A DNA stretch of 64,000 nt from Streptomyces sp. (GTDB taxonomy: Bacteria > Actinomycetota > Actinomycetes > Streptomycetales > Streptomycetaceae). The notes below the pieces were generated by a model. That model was not told where the DNA came from, made no database searches, and saw only the letters and a list, made by a program, of their open reading frames with translations. The stretch covers positions 104,248-168,247 of the forward strand of contig NZ_JAEKKT010000114.1 of the NCBI RefSeq assembly GCF_019510245.1, given 5' to 3'. Below are positions 1 to 10,417 of the stretch, one piece after another (the stretch's first letter is position 1; every line of letters starts with the position of its first letter). The position numbers and the translations under genes are program-made.

Positions 1-2
1 AC

Positions 3-563
3 GAACCGGAGGTCGCCGGGCTGCTCGCGCTTCTGCTGCTGCACGACGCCCGCCGGGCCACCCGGGTGGACGCGGCCGGCGACCTGGTCACCCTGGAGGA
101 CCAGGACCGCACGGCCTGGGACCGCGCCGAGATCGACGAGGGCGCCGCGCTCCTGGAAGGCGCACTGCGCCGGGGGCGGCCCGGCCCCTACCAGATCCAG
201 GCCGCCGTCGCCGCCTGCCACGCCACCGCACCGACCGCCGCCGACACCGACTGGGCCGACATCGCCGGCCTCTACGGCGAACTCGAGCGGTACGTTCCCT
301 CGCCCGTGGTCCGGCTGAACCGCGCGGTCGCCGTGGGCATGGCCGAGGGCGGGGAGGCGGGGCTCGCCCTGGTGGCGGAGCTGGCGGCGGAGGGCGAGCT
401 GACGGGCTATCACCTGCTGCCGGCGACCCGTGCCGACCTGCTGCGCCGCCTGGGGCGTACCCGGGAGGCGGCCGAGTCGTACGCACGGGCGCTGGAGTTG
501 GCGGAGAACGCGGCGGAGCGCAGGTTCCTGGCGAAGCGCCTCGCGCAGTGCCGGTCGGCGTAG
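3..563 (+). CDS. ECF sigma factor, ECF42-like, C-terminal part
   Basis: This is the 3' end of a gene that starts before the window. The frame is open from base 3 and ends in TAG at 561-563. The readable 186 residues match the C-terminal SnoaL-free extension (DUF6596 plus TPR-like repeats) typical of ECF42 sigma factors: a leucine-rich helix followed by HDARR, then LEDQDR, GPYQIQAA, a TDW motif, SPVVRLNRAVAV and a final helix pair rich in Ala/Glu. In this family the N-terminal sigma-2/sigma-4 domains direct RNA polymerase and the C-terminal repeat is needed for activity. Those DNA-binding domains lie outside the window, so the sigma call rests on the extension alone. Such genes usually sit next to a DGPF (YCII) protein gene, which would also be upstream. 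Confidence 0.85.
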   Translation, partial: EPEVAGLLALLLLHDARRATRVDAAGDLVTLEDQDRTAWDRAEIDEGAALLEGALRRGRPGPYQIQAAVAACHATAPTAADTDWADIAGLYGELERYVPSPVVRLNRAVAVGMAEGGEAGLALVAELAAEGELTGYHLLPATRADLLRRLGRTREAAESYARALELAENAAERRFLAKRLAQCRSA

Positions 564-654
564 GCATCCGGGGGTTCGCCCGAGGTTCCGGCCGGGGGCT
601 GCCCCCACGCCGGATGCGGCAGCCCGCCGGAGTGATCGCGGGGCGGGCCGTCCC

Positions 655-660
655 TAGCGT
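655..660 (+). promoter_or_regulatory. -10 element TAGCGT of a probable leaderless transcript
   Basis: TAGCGT fits the actinobacterial TANNNT -10 hexamer and lies only 8 nt before the ATG at 669. No Shine-Dalgarno sequence precedes that ATG, so transcription probably starts at or next to the start codon. No good -35 is visible; AGTGAT at 631-636 is at the right distance but poor. Confidence 0.4.
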
Positions 661-668
661 GATGACAC

Positions 669-1835
669 ATGGCAACGTTCTCCCTGAAGTCCACCCTGGC
701 GTTATCGGTGGCGGCGCTCGTGCTGGCCTCCGCACCGGCGGCCCTCGCACGGTCGTCGCCTGACGGTCCGGCCGAACGGTGCGGTCCGCAGGACGGCGTC
801 CGCCGGGCGCTGACCCGGCTGACCGCCGACGACCACATCGCGGGGGCCTCGGTCCTCGGCCAAGGACCGTGCGGGCGCTGGTCCGAGGCCGCCGGCACGG
901 CCGATCTGCGCACCGGCCGCCCGATGAACACCACCGACCGGCTGCGGGTCGGCAACGTCACCAAGACGCTCACCGCGACGGTCGTCCTGCAACTCGCCGC
1001 CGAGCACCGGCTCCCGCTCGACGCCACCGTCGACCGCTACCTGCCGGGCCTGATCGACGCCCACGGCTACGACGGCCGGCGCATCACCGTACGGCAGCTC
1101 CTGCGGCACGCCAGCGGGTTGCCCGACTATCTCGACGCACCGGAGTGGGAGCACCCCGAGCGGCTGCGGTACCGCCACTTCGAGGCACGCGAGTTGGTCG
1201 CGCGGGCCCTGCAACTCCCGCGTCCGGGGGGGTCCTGGCACTACGCCACCACCAACTACCTGGTCCTCGGGCTGATCGTCCGGAAGGTCACCGGGCACGC
1301 TCCCGAGGACGAGATCAGCCGCCGCGTCATCCGGCCCCTCGGGTTGCACGACACCTACTGGCCCAGGGACGAGGCCCGTCTCCGAGGGCCGCATTCCCAC
1401 AGCTACTTCACGTCCGGCGACGGGCGGCGCGCCGACGGCACCGACTGGAACATGTCACTCGGCGGGGTCGGCGGTGCGCTCGTCTCCACGCAGGGCGATC
1501 TCACCCGGTTCGCCACCGCGCTGCTCGGCGGACGGCTGCTGTCCCCGGCACGACTCGCCGAGATGGAGCGGACGGTGGCCGCCGACCCGGACCGGCTGTG
1601 GCCCGGTGCCCGGTACGGCCTGGGGCTGATCTCGTCGCCGCTGTCCTGCGGCGGGGTGTGGTGGGGACACGCCGGGACCGTGCCCGGCGGGCATCGTGCG
1701 CTGGTCGCCGTCGGCCCCGGTGGCCGCAGCGTGGCCGTCGCCCTGAACCAGGTCCCGGACAGCCTCCGGGCCGAACTGGACTTCCAGGACCTCGTCGACA
1801 CGTCCCTCTGCGACAGCGAAAGGACCCCCGCATGA
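669..1835 (+). CDS. Secreted beta-lactamase/DD-peptidase-fold protein lacking the catalytic serine
   Basis: 388 residues with a Sec signal (residues 1-27, ending near ALA) and a class C beta-lactamase/R61 DD-carboxypeptidase fold. The motif that should read S-x-x-K is G-N-V-T-K at residues 95-99: the nucleophile position is Asn96 (AAC at 954-956) while Lys99 is kept. The second motif is Tyr192-Ala-Thr instead of Tyr-x-Asn, and the third, HAG at 334-336, is normal. The fold therefore looks intact but acyl-enzyme chemistry should not be possible, which suggests a binding or regulatory pseudoenzyme, or recent inactivation. The stop overlaps the next start (ATGA, 1832-1835), so the two secreted proteins are made together. 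The start has no Shine-Dalgarno and is probably leaderless. Confidence 0.85.
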   Translation: MATFSLKSTLALSVAALVLASAPAALARSSPDGPAERCGPQDGVRRALTRLTADDHIAGASVLGQGPCGRWSEAAGTADLRTGRPMNTTDRLRVGNVTKTLTATVVLQLAAEHRLPLDATVDRYLPGLIDAHGYDGRRITVRQLLRHASGLPDYLDAPEWEHPERLRYRHFEARELVARALQLPRPGGSWHYATTNYLVLGLIVRKVTGHAPEDEISRRVIRPLGLHDTYWPRDEARLRGPHSHSYFTSGDGRRADGTDWNMSLGGVGGALVSTQGDLTRFATALLGGRLLSPARLAEMERTVAADPDRLWPGARYGLGLISSPLSCGGVWWGHAGTVPGGHRALVAVGPGGRSVAVALNQVPDSLRAELDFQDLVDTSLCDSERTPA

Positions 1836-3364
1836 CCGGCTTCGCGGCCACCGCCGCCCTGGCCCTGGCGAGCGCTCTCGCCCTCGGCACCGCACCGGCC
1901 GCCACCGGCGCCCCGGATCCACTGGCCCGCTACCACCACCAGCACCTCACGTGGAAGAGCTGCGTGCTCGGCCCCGACGACGACACCGGCAAGGACCTCG
2001 AGAAGGCGGGCGCCCGGTGCGCCGACGTCACCGTGCCGTTGGACTACGCCGACCCGGGCGGCCGGACGATCACGGTCGCCGTCTCCCGGATCAGGGCCAC
2101 CGACAGGGCCCACCGCGTCGGCGCGCTGCTGCTCAACAGCGGTGGCCCGGGCGGGCAGACGATCGGTGACCCGCCGTGGGTGCGGGAGGCGATGAAGGAC
2201 ACCGGCAAGCGGTACGACGTGGTCGGCGTGGACCCCCGTTTCGTCGGCCGCAGCACGTCCCTGGACTGCCACTGGCCCACGGGGTCGGGGATCCGCGGCC
2301 CGGGGCACGACCGGGCGGGCTTCGACCGCTCCACCGCCTTCGCCGAGGAACTCGCCCGTGACTGCCGGAGGTACGAGGGCGACGTGCTGCCGTACGTCAC
2401 CACCCGGAACACCGCGCGGGACATGGACGTGATCCGCGCGGCGCTCGGTGAGCGGCGGATCTCCTACCTCGGCTACTCGTACGGGACCTACCTGGGCGAG
2501 GTGTACGCCACCATGTTCCCGGACCGCACGGACCGGGTCGTGCTGGACGGCGTGGCCGACCCCGGCCGGTACGGCCCTCGCCTGCTGCGCGGTTCGGAGC
2601 CCGCCAACAGGCACGCGCTGCGGGACTGGGCCGCCTGGGCCGCCGCCCGCGACACGACGTACGGCCTGGGCCGCAGCCGGGACGCGGTGCTGGCCGTCGT
2701 CGACCGGATCCAGGCCGCCGCCGGGCGCGCGCCGCTGCGGGTGGGCGGCTACCGGGTGGACGACGGCGTCGCGCCGATGGTCGTCTTCAGCGGCCTCTCG
2801 CAGGACGACGACGCGGCGTACGGCGACCTCGCGGCGGCCGTCCGCGACCTGCGTGACGCGGCCCGCGGCAGGACGGTCGACCCGAGTCCGTGGCTGGCCG
2901 ACACGCTCGGCTTCATGCTGACCGGTTCGGAGTCGGCGTACGGCAGTGTGCAGATGGCCGTGCTCTGCGGGGACGTCGGCGCGCCCCGCGACCCCGAGAC
3001 GTACTGGCGTGACGTCCGACGGGCCCGTGCGCAGGACCCGTTGTTCGGGCCCGTGACCAACAACATCGGCCCGTGCGCCTTCTGGGAGCCGCCGCGCGAG
3101 CGCCCGACCACGATCAGGGACGACCTGCCGGCCCTCCTCGTCAACGCGACCGGTGACCCGCGCACCGTGTACGCGGGCGCCCAGGCGGTGCACCGGGACT
3201 GGCCCAGCTCCCGCCTGGTGACGCTGCGCGGCGCGGACCAGCACGCGGTGTTCGGGGTCTACGGCAGTGCCTGCGCCGACGCGGCGGTCGACGCGTACCT
3301 CGCCTCCGGCACGCTGCCGGCGGCGGACGTCACCTGCGCCGCGCGTCCTGTGCCAGCGCCCTGA
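1832..3364 (+). CDS. Secreted alpha/beta hydrolase, tripeptidyl aminopeptidase type
   Basis: 510 residues, starting at the ATG that overlaps the previous stop; a signal peptide covers about residues 1-26. The protein follows the Streptomyces tripeptidyl aminopeptidase (TAP/SlpD-like, S33) pattern: oxyanion segment LNSGGPGG (101-108), nucleophile elbow GYSYG with Ser216, a cap region, and the TAP-like C-terminal domain with the Asp (NATGDPRT) and His (ADQHAVFG) of the triad. The usual FDPRGVG signature reads VDPRFVG here. It would remove short N-terminal peptides from secreted proteins or peptides outside the cell. The 3' end overlaps the converging gene by 35 bp. Confidence 0.85.
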   Translation: MTGFAATAALALASALALGTAPAATGAPDPLARYHHQHLTWKSCVLGPDDDTGKDLEKAGARCADVTVPLDYADPGGRTITVAVSRIRATDRAHRVGALLLNSGGPGGQTIGDPPWVREAMKDTGKRYDVVGVDPRFVGRSTSLDCHWPTGSGIRGPGHDRAGFDRSTAFAEELARDCRRYEGDVLPYVTTRNTARDMDVIRAALGERRISYLGYSYGTYLGEVYATMFPDRTDRVVLDGVADPGRYGPRLLRGSEPANRHALRDWAAWAAARDTTYGLGRSRDAVLAVVDRIQAAAGRAPLRVGGYRVDDGVAPMVVFSGLSQDDDAAYGDLAAAVRDLRDAARGRTVDPSPWLADTLGFMLTGSESAYGSVQMAVLCGDVGAPRDPETYWRDVRRARAQDPLFGPVTNNIGPCAFWEPPRERPTTIRDDLPALLVNATGDPRTVYAGAQAVHRDWPSSRLVTLRGADQHAVFGVYGSACADAAVDAYLASGTLPAADVTCAARPVPAP

Positions 3365-4244
3365 ACTCCTCCCACCGCACCCGGGGCCGGGGCAGGCCGC
3401 GCCGGCTCAGGTAGCGGTCGGTCGCCCGCCTCGTGCTGCGGAGCACGCTCACCGCGTCGCTCACGCGGCCCGACCCCATCGGCTCCACCACCTTGCCCGG
3501 GACCAGCACCCGTCCGGCACCGCCCGTCCGCAGTTCGCCGCGCACGAGCGCGTTGTGCATGTGGTTGAGGCGCTCGTCGTGCCGGTGCACCAGCAGGGCG
3601 GCGGGTCCCGCAGCGGCCGGGCAGTCGGCCGGGACGTCCACGGCGAAGCCCTCGCCCGTGGGCACCGGCCGGGTCCGGGCCAGGACCGGCGCGCCGGAGG
3701 CGTCGCGGGCGGCGAGCACCGCCGTCGGGAAGCGGGCGAGCTGCGCGGCGCCGACCAGGTCGCCGGCCGGCGCGGCCGGTACGTCGGACACCGGCAACGG
3801 TGGCCGTACCAGGACCTGGTGCGGCGTGACGGTGATCAGCAGGCGCAGGTAGTACCAGTCCATCACCCGCCGCATCGGCGCGCTGACGTACGACCTGCTG
3901 TGCGGCTGCCGCTCGAACAGCATCCGCCAGTAGTCCTCGGCGCCCTCGGGCCCGGTCATGATCTCGTCGGGGCATTCGGCGTGGCCGCCGACGAAAATCT
4001 GCGGGGCCTTCTCCAGGCCGCTGCCGGTGGGGTCGGAGAAGAGCAGGGCGACGCGGCCGTCCCGGCGGATGTTCAGCGCCTTCTGCGCGAACGCCAGGGA
4101 GGTGCTGAGCAGCAGCGTCCCGTCCGGGCGGCGGCGCACGGCCGTCGGCCAGGCGAGCGGGGTGCCGTCCCGGCCCAGGGTGGCGAACTCGCAGGTCCGG
4201 TAGGCGTCGAGGACGTCGAGCGGGGCGGAGTCGAGGAGGGCCAT
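3330..4244 (-). CDS. Pyridoxamine 5'-phosphate oxidase-family flavin-binding protein
   Basis: 304 residues from the ATG at 4244, which has GGAGAG a few bases upstream inside the end of the hemerythrin gene. The first 150 residues form a PPOX split-barrel (CEFATLGRDGTPLAWPT, then a strand with VALLFSDPTGSG), the pattern of F420- or flavin-binding PPOX proteins. The second half is a repeat-like domain of unknown role. Substrate and cofactor cannot be read from sequence. It lies 2 nt after the hemerythrin gene and is almost certainly cotranscribed, suggesting a shared redox or oxygen-related role. Its 3' end overlaps the opposing peptidase gene. Confidence 0.7.
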   Translation of the reverse strand: MALLDSAPLDVLDAYRTCEFATLGRDGTPLAWPTAVRRRPDGTLLLSTSLAFAQKALNIRRDGRVALLFSDPTGSGLEKAPQIFVGGHAECPDEIMTGPEGAEDYWRMLFERQPHSRSYVSAPMRRVMDWYYLRLLITVTPHQVLVRPPLPVSDVPAAPAGDLVGAAQLARFPTAVLAARDASGAPVLARTRPVPTGEGFAVDVPADCPAAAGPAALLVHRHDERLNHMHNALVRGELRTGGAGRVLVPGKVVEPMGSGRVSDAVSVLRSTRRATDRYLSRRGLPRPRVRWEEFRALAQDARRR

Positions 4245-4246
4245 GG

Positions 4247-4939
4247 CTACTCTCCGTCCAGCGGGGCACGCATGCTCCGGCGGTAGGCGGCGTACTGGCG
4301 GCGGCCGACGGCCCGCCACAGCAGCCGGCCGATCAGCGGGGCCCTGCCGAGGAAGTAGGCGCTCTCCTCGGGGGTGGCCTCCTCCAGGATGGCGCCGAGG
4401 GCCAGCATGCGCTTGTTCTTCGGCAGTCCTTCGAGGCCGCGCTGCCCCACCAGTTCCCATTCCGGGACGGTGAGATGCTCGGCGACCAGCGGGAGCAGCG
4501 ACCGCTCCTCCTCGTCGAGGTGCTCAAGGAGCGCGATCCGGTGCGCGTCCAGTGCCAGCGCCAGTTCCTCGCCGGGTATCCGGTCGCCGGCCCCCTCCCA
4601 CACGGGCGTCCACTCGGCGACAGAGGTCAGGGTGCGGTCGATCGCCTCGTGCTGCGCGGTCATCCGGTCCACCAGCGCCTCGTCGTGCGCGGCCCGGGCC
4701 CGCAGCAGCGGCCAGATCAGTTCGTCCTCGGCGTGGTGATGGTGGTGCAGGCCGAGGGTGTAGTCGCGCAGTGCGGCGGCGACCCGCGCCGCACGGGCCC
4801 GGTCGCCGTCGGGCACGGCGCGCACCAGCCGGGGCAGCAGCGCCGACTCGCGGCGGAAGACCCGGTGGACCACGACCATTTCGTGGGTGTGAGGACGCCC
4901 TGCGGTGGCGGGGACGCCGTGGTTGCTGTTGAGGGACAC
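4247..4939 (-). CDS. Hemerythrin HHE-domain protein
   Basis: 230 residues. The first 150 form the four-helix HHE cation-binding domain with the expected diiron ligands spread over the helices: HEMVVVHRVFRRE, HHHHHAEDE, TAQHEAID and EHLDEEER. The C-terminal 80 residues are a short helical extension ending in basic residues. Such proteins bind O2 or NO or act as di-iron sensors. The gene is divergent from a large regulator and forms a two-gene unit with the PPOX-family gene downstream. Confidence 0.88.
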   Translation of the reverse strand: MSLNSNHGVPATAGRPHTHEMVVVHRVFRRESALLPRLVRAVPDGDRARAARVAAALRDYTLGLHHHHHAEDELIWPLLRARAAHDEALVDRMTAQHEAIDRTLTSVAEWTPVWEGAGDRIPGEELALALDAHRIALLEHLDEEERSLLPLVAEHLTVPEWELVGQRGLEGLPKNKRMLALGAILEEATPEESAYFLGRAPLIGRLLWRAVGRRQYAAYRRSMRAPLDGE

Positions 4940-5111
4940 GCTTGCTTGCTCCAGCGATCTGATGTCTGCGTCGGCCGCCCACCGTCGCCCACGCCTCTTG
5001 GCGTCCGCTTGGCGGTCGGCTTGGCGCTCGGCTCGGCGGTGCGTGACGGCCGGCCCGGCGGCACGGCCGCGTCCGGCGGCACGGCCGCGTCCAGTCCGCG
5101 TTTAACGTCTG

Positions 5112-5143
5112 TTGACAGGATCGACGCGGCGCTCGGGTAGATT
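5112..5143 (+). promoter_or_regulatory. Promoter of the BTAD-ATPase regulator
   Basis: TTGACA at 5112-5117 and TAGATT at 5138-5143, with a rather long 20-bp spacer. The GTG start at 5152 is only 8 nt after the -10 and has no ribosome-binding site, so the transcript is probably leaderless. The 212-bp region 4940-5151 also has to hold the promoter of the divergent hemerythrin operon. Confidence 0.5.
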
Positions 5144-5151
5144 CCGGCGGC

Positions 5152-8100
5152 GTGCTGCGTTTGCGAGTCCTGGGTCCGCTGGGTGCCGAAGTCGCCGGGA
5201 CACCGGTCGAGTTGGGTGCCCCGCGGCAGCGCGCCGTGCTGGCCCTGCTGATCGCGGCCCGGGGCGGTGTCGTACCGGTGGACCGGATGACGGACGCGCT
5301 GTGGCGGGGTGAGCCGCCGGCCAAGGCCGGTGTGTCGCTGCACGCCTACCTGTCCAACCTGCGCCGGTCCCTGGAACCGGGGCGCCCGCCGCGGGCGCCG
5401 GCCACCGTCCTGGTCACCGTGGCGCCCGGGTACGCCCTGCGGCTGGCCGCGGACGCGGTGGACGCCTGGCGGTTCGAGACCTGGGTCGGGCGGGCCCGTA
5501 CCGCCCCGGCCGAGGAGGCCCGGCGCCTGCTCGCCGAGGCGCTGGGCTGGTGGCGGGGGCCCGCCTTCGCCGAGCACGCGGACGAGGAGTGGGCCGCCGC
5601 CGAGGTGGCCCGGCTGACCGGGCTGCACGCGGAGGCCCGGGAACTGGCCGTGGCCGCGGACCTGCGCACCGGCCGGGCGGCCCAGGCCGCGGCCGACGCC
5701 GAGTCGCTGGTCCGGGACAGTCCCCTGCGCGAGGAGGGCTGGCGGCTGCTCGCGCTCGCCCAGTGGGCCTGCGACCGGCAGGCCGACGCCCTCGCCGCGG
5801 TGCGCCGGGCCGGCGCCGTCCTGCGCGACGAACTCGGCTGCGATCCGGGGCCCGCCCTGCGGGAGTTGGAGCACGCCGTGCTCAACGGGCGGCTCGAGGC
5901 GCTGCGCGCGGCCGTGCCCGAGCCCGTCGCCGAACCCCCCGTGCGCACCGGCCCCGGTCTGTTCGTCGGCAGGGGCCGGGAGTTGCGGGCCCTGGACGGG
6001 GTGGCCCGGGCCGCACGCGCGGGCGGCGGAGTGGTGCTGGTCACGGGCGCGGCCGGAGCCGGCAAGTCCGCGTTCCTCGACCGGGCCGGGGCCCGGCTGC
6101 GCGGGGCCGGCTGGCGGGTGGTGGTCGGGCGCTGCCCCGAGTACGAGGGCGCACCGCCCGCCTGGGCCTGGGTGGAGGCGCTCGGCGAGCTCGCCCGCGA
6201 GGTGCCGCCGGCCGGTTCGCAGGAGCTGGCGGTGCTGCTGCGGGAGCCGCAGGACGCGGCGGCCCCCACCCCGGACGGCGAGGCCAGCGTCGGCCGCTTC
6301 CGCATGCACCGCGCCTTCGCCGACTGGCTGCGCGCCGCGGCCTCCCAGGCGCCCCTCGCCGTCCTGCTGGAGGACCTGCACCGGGCGGACGCCGAGACCC
6401 TCGCCCTGGTCGAGGCGGCGGCCGCCGTCACCGGGCTGCCCCTGCTCACCGTCGCCGGTTACCGGCCCGCCGAGGTCGGCGAACACCTCCTCAAGACCCT
6501 CGCCCACCTCGCCCCGGGCGCCCCGCACCGGATCGCGCTCGGCGGCCTGCCGCTCCAGGACACCGCCACTCTGGTGGACGCCGTCTGCGGCGCGCCGGTG
6601 GATCCGGCGACCGTGGCGGCGCTCGCCGAACGCACCGGCGGCAATCCGTTCTACGTCCTGGAGAGCGCCCGGCTGCTGGCCGACGAGGGCGCCCTGGTCG
6701 CGGTGTCCGAGGTCCCCCAGGGGGTGCGTGACGTGCTGCGCAGGCGCCTCGCCCTGCTGCCCGCCGCCGCCCGGTCCGTCGTCCAGCTCACCGCCGTGCT
6801 GGGTCTGGAGACCGAGGTCGCCCTGCTCGTCGATGCCGCCGAGGCGGACGAGGAGCAGGTGCTGGATGGCCTCGACGCGGCGCTCGCCGCCGACTTGCTC
6901 GCCGAACCCGGGCCCGGCCGGGTCCGGTTCGTGCACGCCCTGGTCCGCGACACCGTCTACGCGGACCTGTCCGGCGCCCGGCGCTCCCGGCTGCACGCCC
7001 GCGTCGCGCGCCTGCTGCGCCACCACCGGCCCGCTGAACTCACCGCCCTGGCCCACCACTTCGCCCGTTCCGGCAGCACGGCCGACGCTCCGCTCGCCAT
7101 CGACTACGCGCTGCGCGCCGCCGAGGCCGCCGAGCGGCGCTACGCCCACGACGTCGCCGTCACCCTGATCCAGCAGGCGATCGACACCCGCACCGCGACC
7201 ACGGGCGACGACACTCCGCCCGACCGGCTGATCGAGCTGCTGGTACGGCTGCTGGGCGCGCAGGTGCGCACCGGCGCCACCGACGCGGCACGGCGCACCC
7301 GGCAGCGCGCGGTGGAACTCGCCGAGCAGGCCGACCGCGGCGACCTGGTCGCGGCCGTGTACGGGGCCTGGACCGAGCCCGCCGCCTGGCGCAGCCGGCT
7401 CGAAGGACCGTACGACCGGACGGCGCTGGCCCGCCTGGAACGGCTCGCGGCCGATCCGGGGCTGGACGGGCCGACCCGGGCCCGGGTCCTCCAGGTCCTC
7501 GTCGACGCGGTCGCCGCCGAGGACCCGCCCCGGGCCCTGGAGGCGGCGCGCGCCCAGCTGGAGCTCGCCCGCGCCGACGGCGAACCCCGGCTGATGGCGG
7601 CCGCGTTGATGACCTCGGCGAAGCTGCTGCCGCACGAGAACCGGACCGGCACCCGGCCGGCGCTCACCGCCGAGCTGCGCGGCCTCGCCCGGACGCACGA
7701 CCTGCCGGCCTACCGCTGGGTCTGCGAGAACCTGGACGCGATGACCGCCGCCGCCCGCAACGACCCGGCGGCCGTGCACCGGCACACCGTGGCGGGGCTG
7801 GTCCTCGCCCGCCGCTACCGGCTGGTGTGGGCGCAGGGACTCAGCGCGGCGACCTCCGCGATGCTGGCCTGCGTGGCCGGGCGCTTCGAGGCGGCGGAGG
7901 CCGCCTACGCCGAGGCCGACACCCTGCTGCAGCGGGTGGGCGCCCACCACGCCACCGGCCTGCGCACCCTCGGGCTGATCACCATGCGGCTCGTCCAGGA
8001 CCGTGCGGCCGACGTCGAACCGCTGGTGCGGACCGTGTACGAGTCGGCGCCCGGCCAGGTCGCGGTGGCCTGGGCGCTGGTCCTGGCGCGCCAGGGCAGA

Positions 8101-8478
8101 CTCGACGAGGCCCTGGCCGTACCCGTCTCCGCGGAGCCGCCGCGGGACCACCTCTACGGCCTCGAGCTCGACTTCCGCGCCCAGCTCGCCGTGGTCCACC
8201 GCGACCACGGCACGGCGGCCGCCCTCCTCGGGCACCTGCGGCCGCTGCGGGAGCAGCTGGCCGGCGCGGCGGGCGCGGCGTATGCGAGCCGTCCGCTCGC
8301 GCACGCCCTCGCCGACCTGCACCGGCTGCTCGGCGAGGACCGGGCGGCGGCCGAGGGCTACGCGCTGGCCGAACGCACCGCGCTCGCCTGGGGTTCGGCC
8401 CACCTCGCGGCCGACGCCCGCCGGGCCGTGGCGGACCTGGCCCGGAACCGGGCCCGCCGTCGCACCTTCGCGACCTGA
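5152..8478 (+). CDS. SARP/BTAD regulator with AAA ATPase and TPR domains (AfsR-like)
   Basis: 1108 residues from a GTG start. Domains in order: OmpR-type winged helix (about 1-95), bacterial transcriptional activation domain BTAD (about 97-245), an AAA/STAND-type ATPase with Walker A GAAGAGKS (Lys305) and Walker B LLEDLHRAD (Asp408), and about 500 residues of helical TPR-like repeats. This architecture is that of large SARP-family activators of Streptomyces, in which nucleotide binding and the C-terminal repeats gate DNA binding. There is no biosynthetic cluster next to it, so its target is unknown; the divergent hemerythrin operon is a candidate. No LuxR HTH is visible at the C-terminus. Confidence 0.88.
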   Translation: MLRLRVLGPLGAEVAGTPVELGAPRQRAVLALLIAARGGVVPVDRMTDALWRGEPPAKAGVSLHAYLSNLRRSLEPGRPPRAPATVLVTVAPGYALRLAADAVDAWRFETWVGRARTAPAEEARRLLAEALGWWRGPAFAEHADEEWAAAEVARLTGLHAEARELAVAADLRTGRAAQAAADAESLVRDSPLREEGWRLLALAQWACDRQADALAAVRRAGAVLRDELGCDPGPALRELEHAVLNGRLEALRAAVPEPVAEPPVRTGPGLFVGRGRELRALDGVARAARAGGGVVLVTGAAGAGKSAFLDRAGARLRGAGWRVVVGRCPEYEGAPPAWAWVEALGELAREVPPAGSQELAVLLREPQDAAAPTPDGEASVGRFRMHRAFADWLRAAASQAPLAVLLEDLHRADAETLALVEAAAAVTGLPLLTVAGYRPAEVGEHLLKTLAHLAPGAPHRIALGGLPLQDTATLVDAVCGAPVDPATVAALAERTGGNPFYVLESARLLADEGALVAVSEVPQGVRDVLRRRLALLPAAARSVVQLTAVLGLETEVALLVDAAEADEEQVLDGLDAALAADLLAEPGPGRVRFVHALVRDTVYADLSGARRSRLHARVARLLRHHRPAELTALAHHFARSGSTADAPLAIDYALRAAEAAERRYAHDVAVTLIQQAIDTRTATTGDDTPPDRLIELLVRLLGAQVRTGATDAARRTRQRAVELAEQADRGDLVAAVYGAWTEPAAWRSRLEGPYDRTALARLERLAADPGLDGPTRARVLQVLVDAVAAEDPPRALEAARAQLELARADGEPRLMAAALMTSAKLLPHENRTGTRPALTAELRGLARTHDLPAYRWVCENLDAMTAAARNDPAAVHRHTVAGLVLARRYRLVWAQGLSAATSAMLACVAGRFEAAEAAYAEADTLLQRVGAHHATGLRTLGLITMRLVQDRAADVEPLVRTVYESAPGQVAVAWALVLARQGRLDEALAVPVSAEPPRDHLYGLELDFRAQLAVVHRDHGTAAALLGHLRPLREQLAGAAGAAYASRPLAHALADLHRLLGEDRAAAEGYALAERTALAWGSAHLAADARRAVADLARNRARRRTFAT

Positions 8479-8496
8479 CGGCCCGGCACCGGGCCG
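8479..8496. terminator. Bidirectional hairpin between regulator and pgm
   Basis: CGGCCCGG and CCGGGCCG form a perfect inverted repeat directly after the TGA of the regulator and 11 nt before the pgm stop, placed to end both convergent transcripts. There is no U-tract, as is common in Streptomyces. Confidence 0.55.
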
Positions 8497-8506
8497 CCCC
8501 CCGTCG

Positions 8507-10147
<1,641 letters not shown>

Positions 10148-10347
10148 GAGTCCACTTCCTCCGCAGTCGTTGATCGATCGCTCGCCGCCCATCTTTCCTT
10201 GTCAGCGGCCACGAACGCGAGTACGGCACCGGCCGCGCGCCGACGACACGGCTGGTTCACGGCCGGTTCACGGCAGGGGTACCGCACCCGGCGCGCGCTG
10301 TTCGAGGTCGTCCGTCCGCCGCGCGGAGCGGAGGTGGGCGAACGCGG

Positions 10348-10378
10348 GAGGGCCCCCGGGCGGTGCCGGTGGGCCCTC
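10348..10378 (-). terminator. Hairpin downstream of cbtA
   Basis: GAGGGCCC (10348-10355) pairs with GGGCCCTC (10371-10378), with an inner CCGG/CCGG pair, 40 bp after the cbtA stop. It is a likely factor-independent terminator for the cbtBA transcript. The rest of 10148-10417 must hold the pgm promoter; no clear hexamers were found. Confidence 0.6.
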
Positions 10379-10417
10379 TCGTGTCGTTCGGGGTGCCGTG
10401 GTGCGGCGCGGCACCGG

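Noticed and set aside
779..1831. An N-terminal extension of the peptidase gene running back to 779
   Set aside because: The frame is open only because of GC bias; the ATG at 1832 has a signal peptide directly after it and overlaps the previous stop.
4717..8403. A 1228-codon open frame on the minus strand opposite the BTAD-ATPase gene
   Set aside because: It is the high-GC antisense shadow of a real gene: composition is Gly/Arg/Pro/Gln-rich, it contains no domain, and the plus strand carries Walker and winged-helix motifs.
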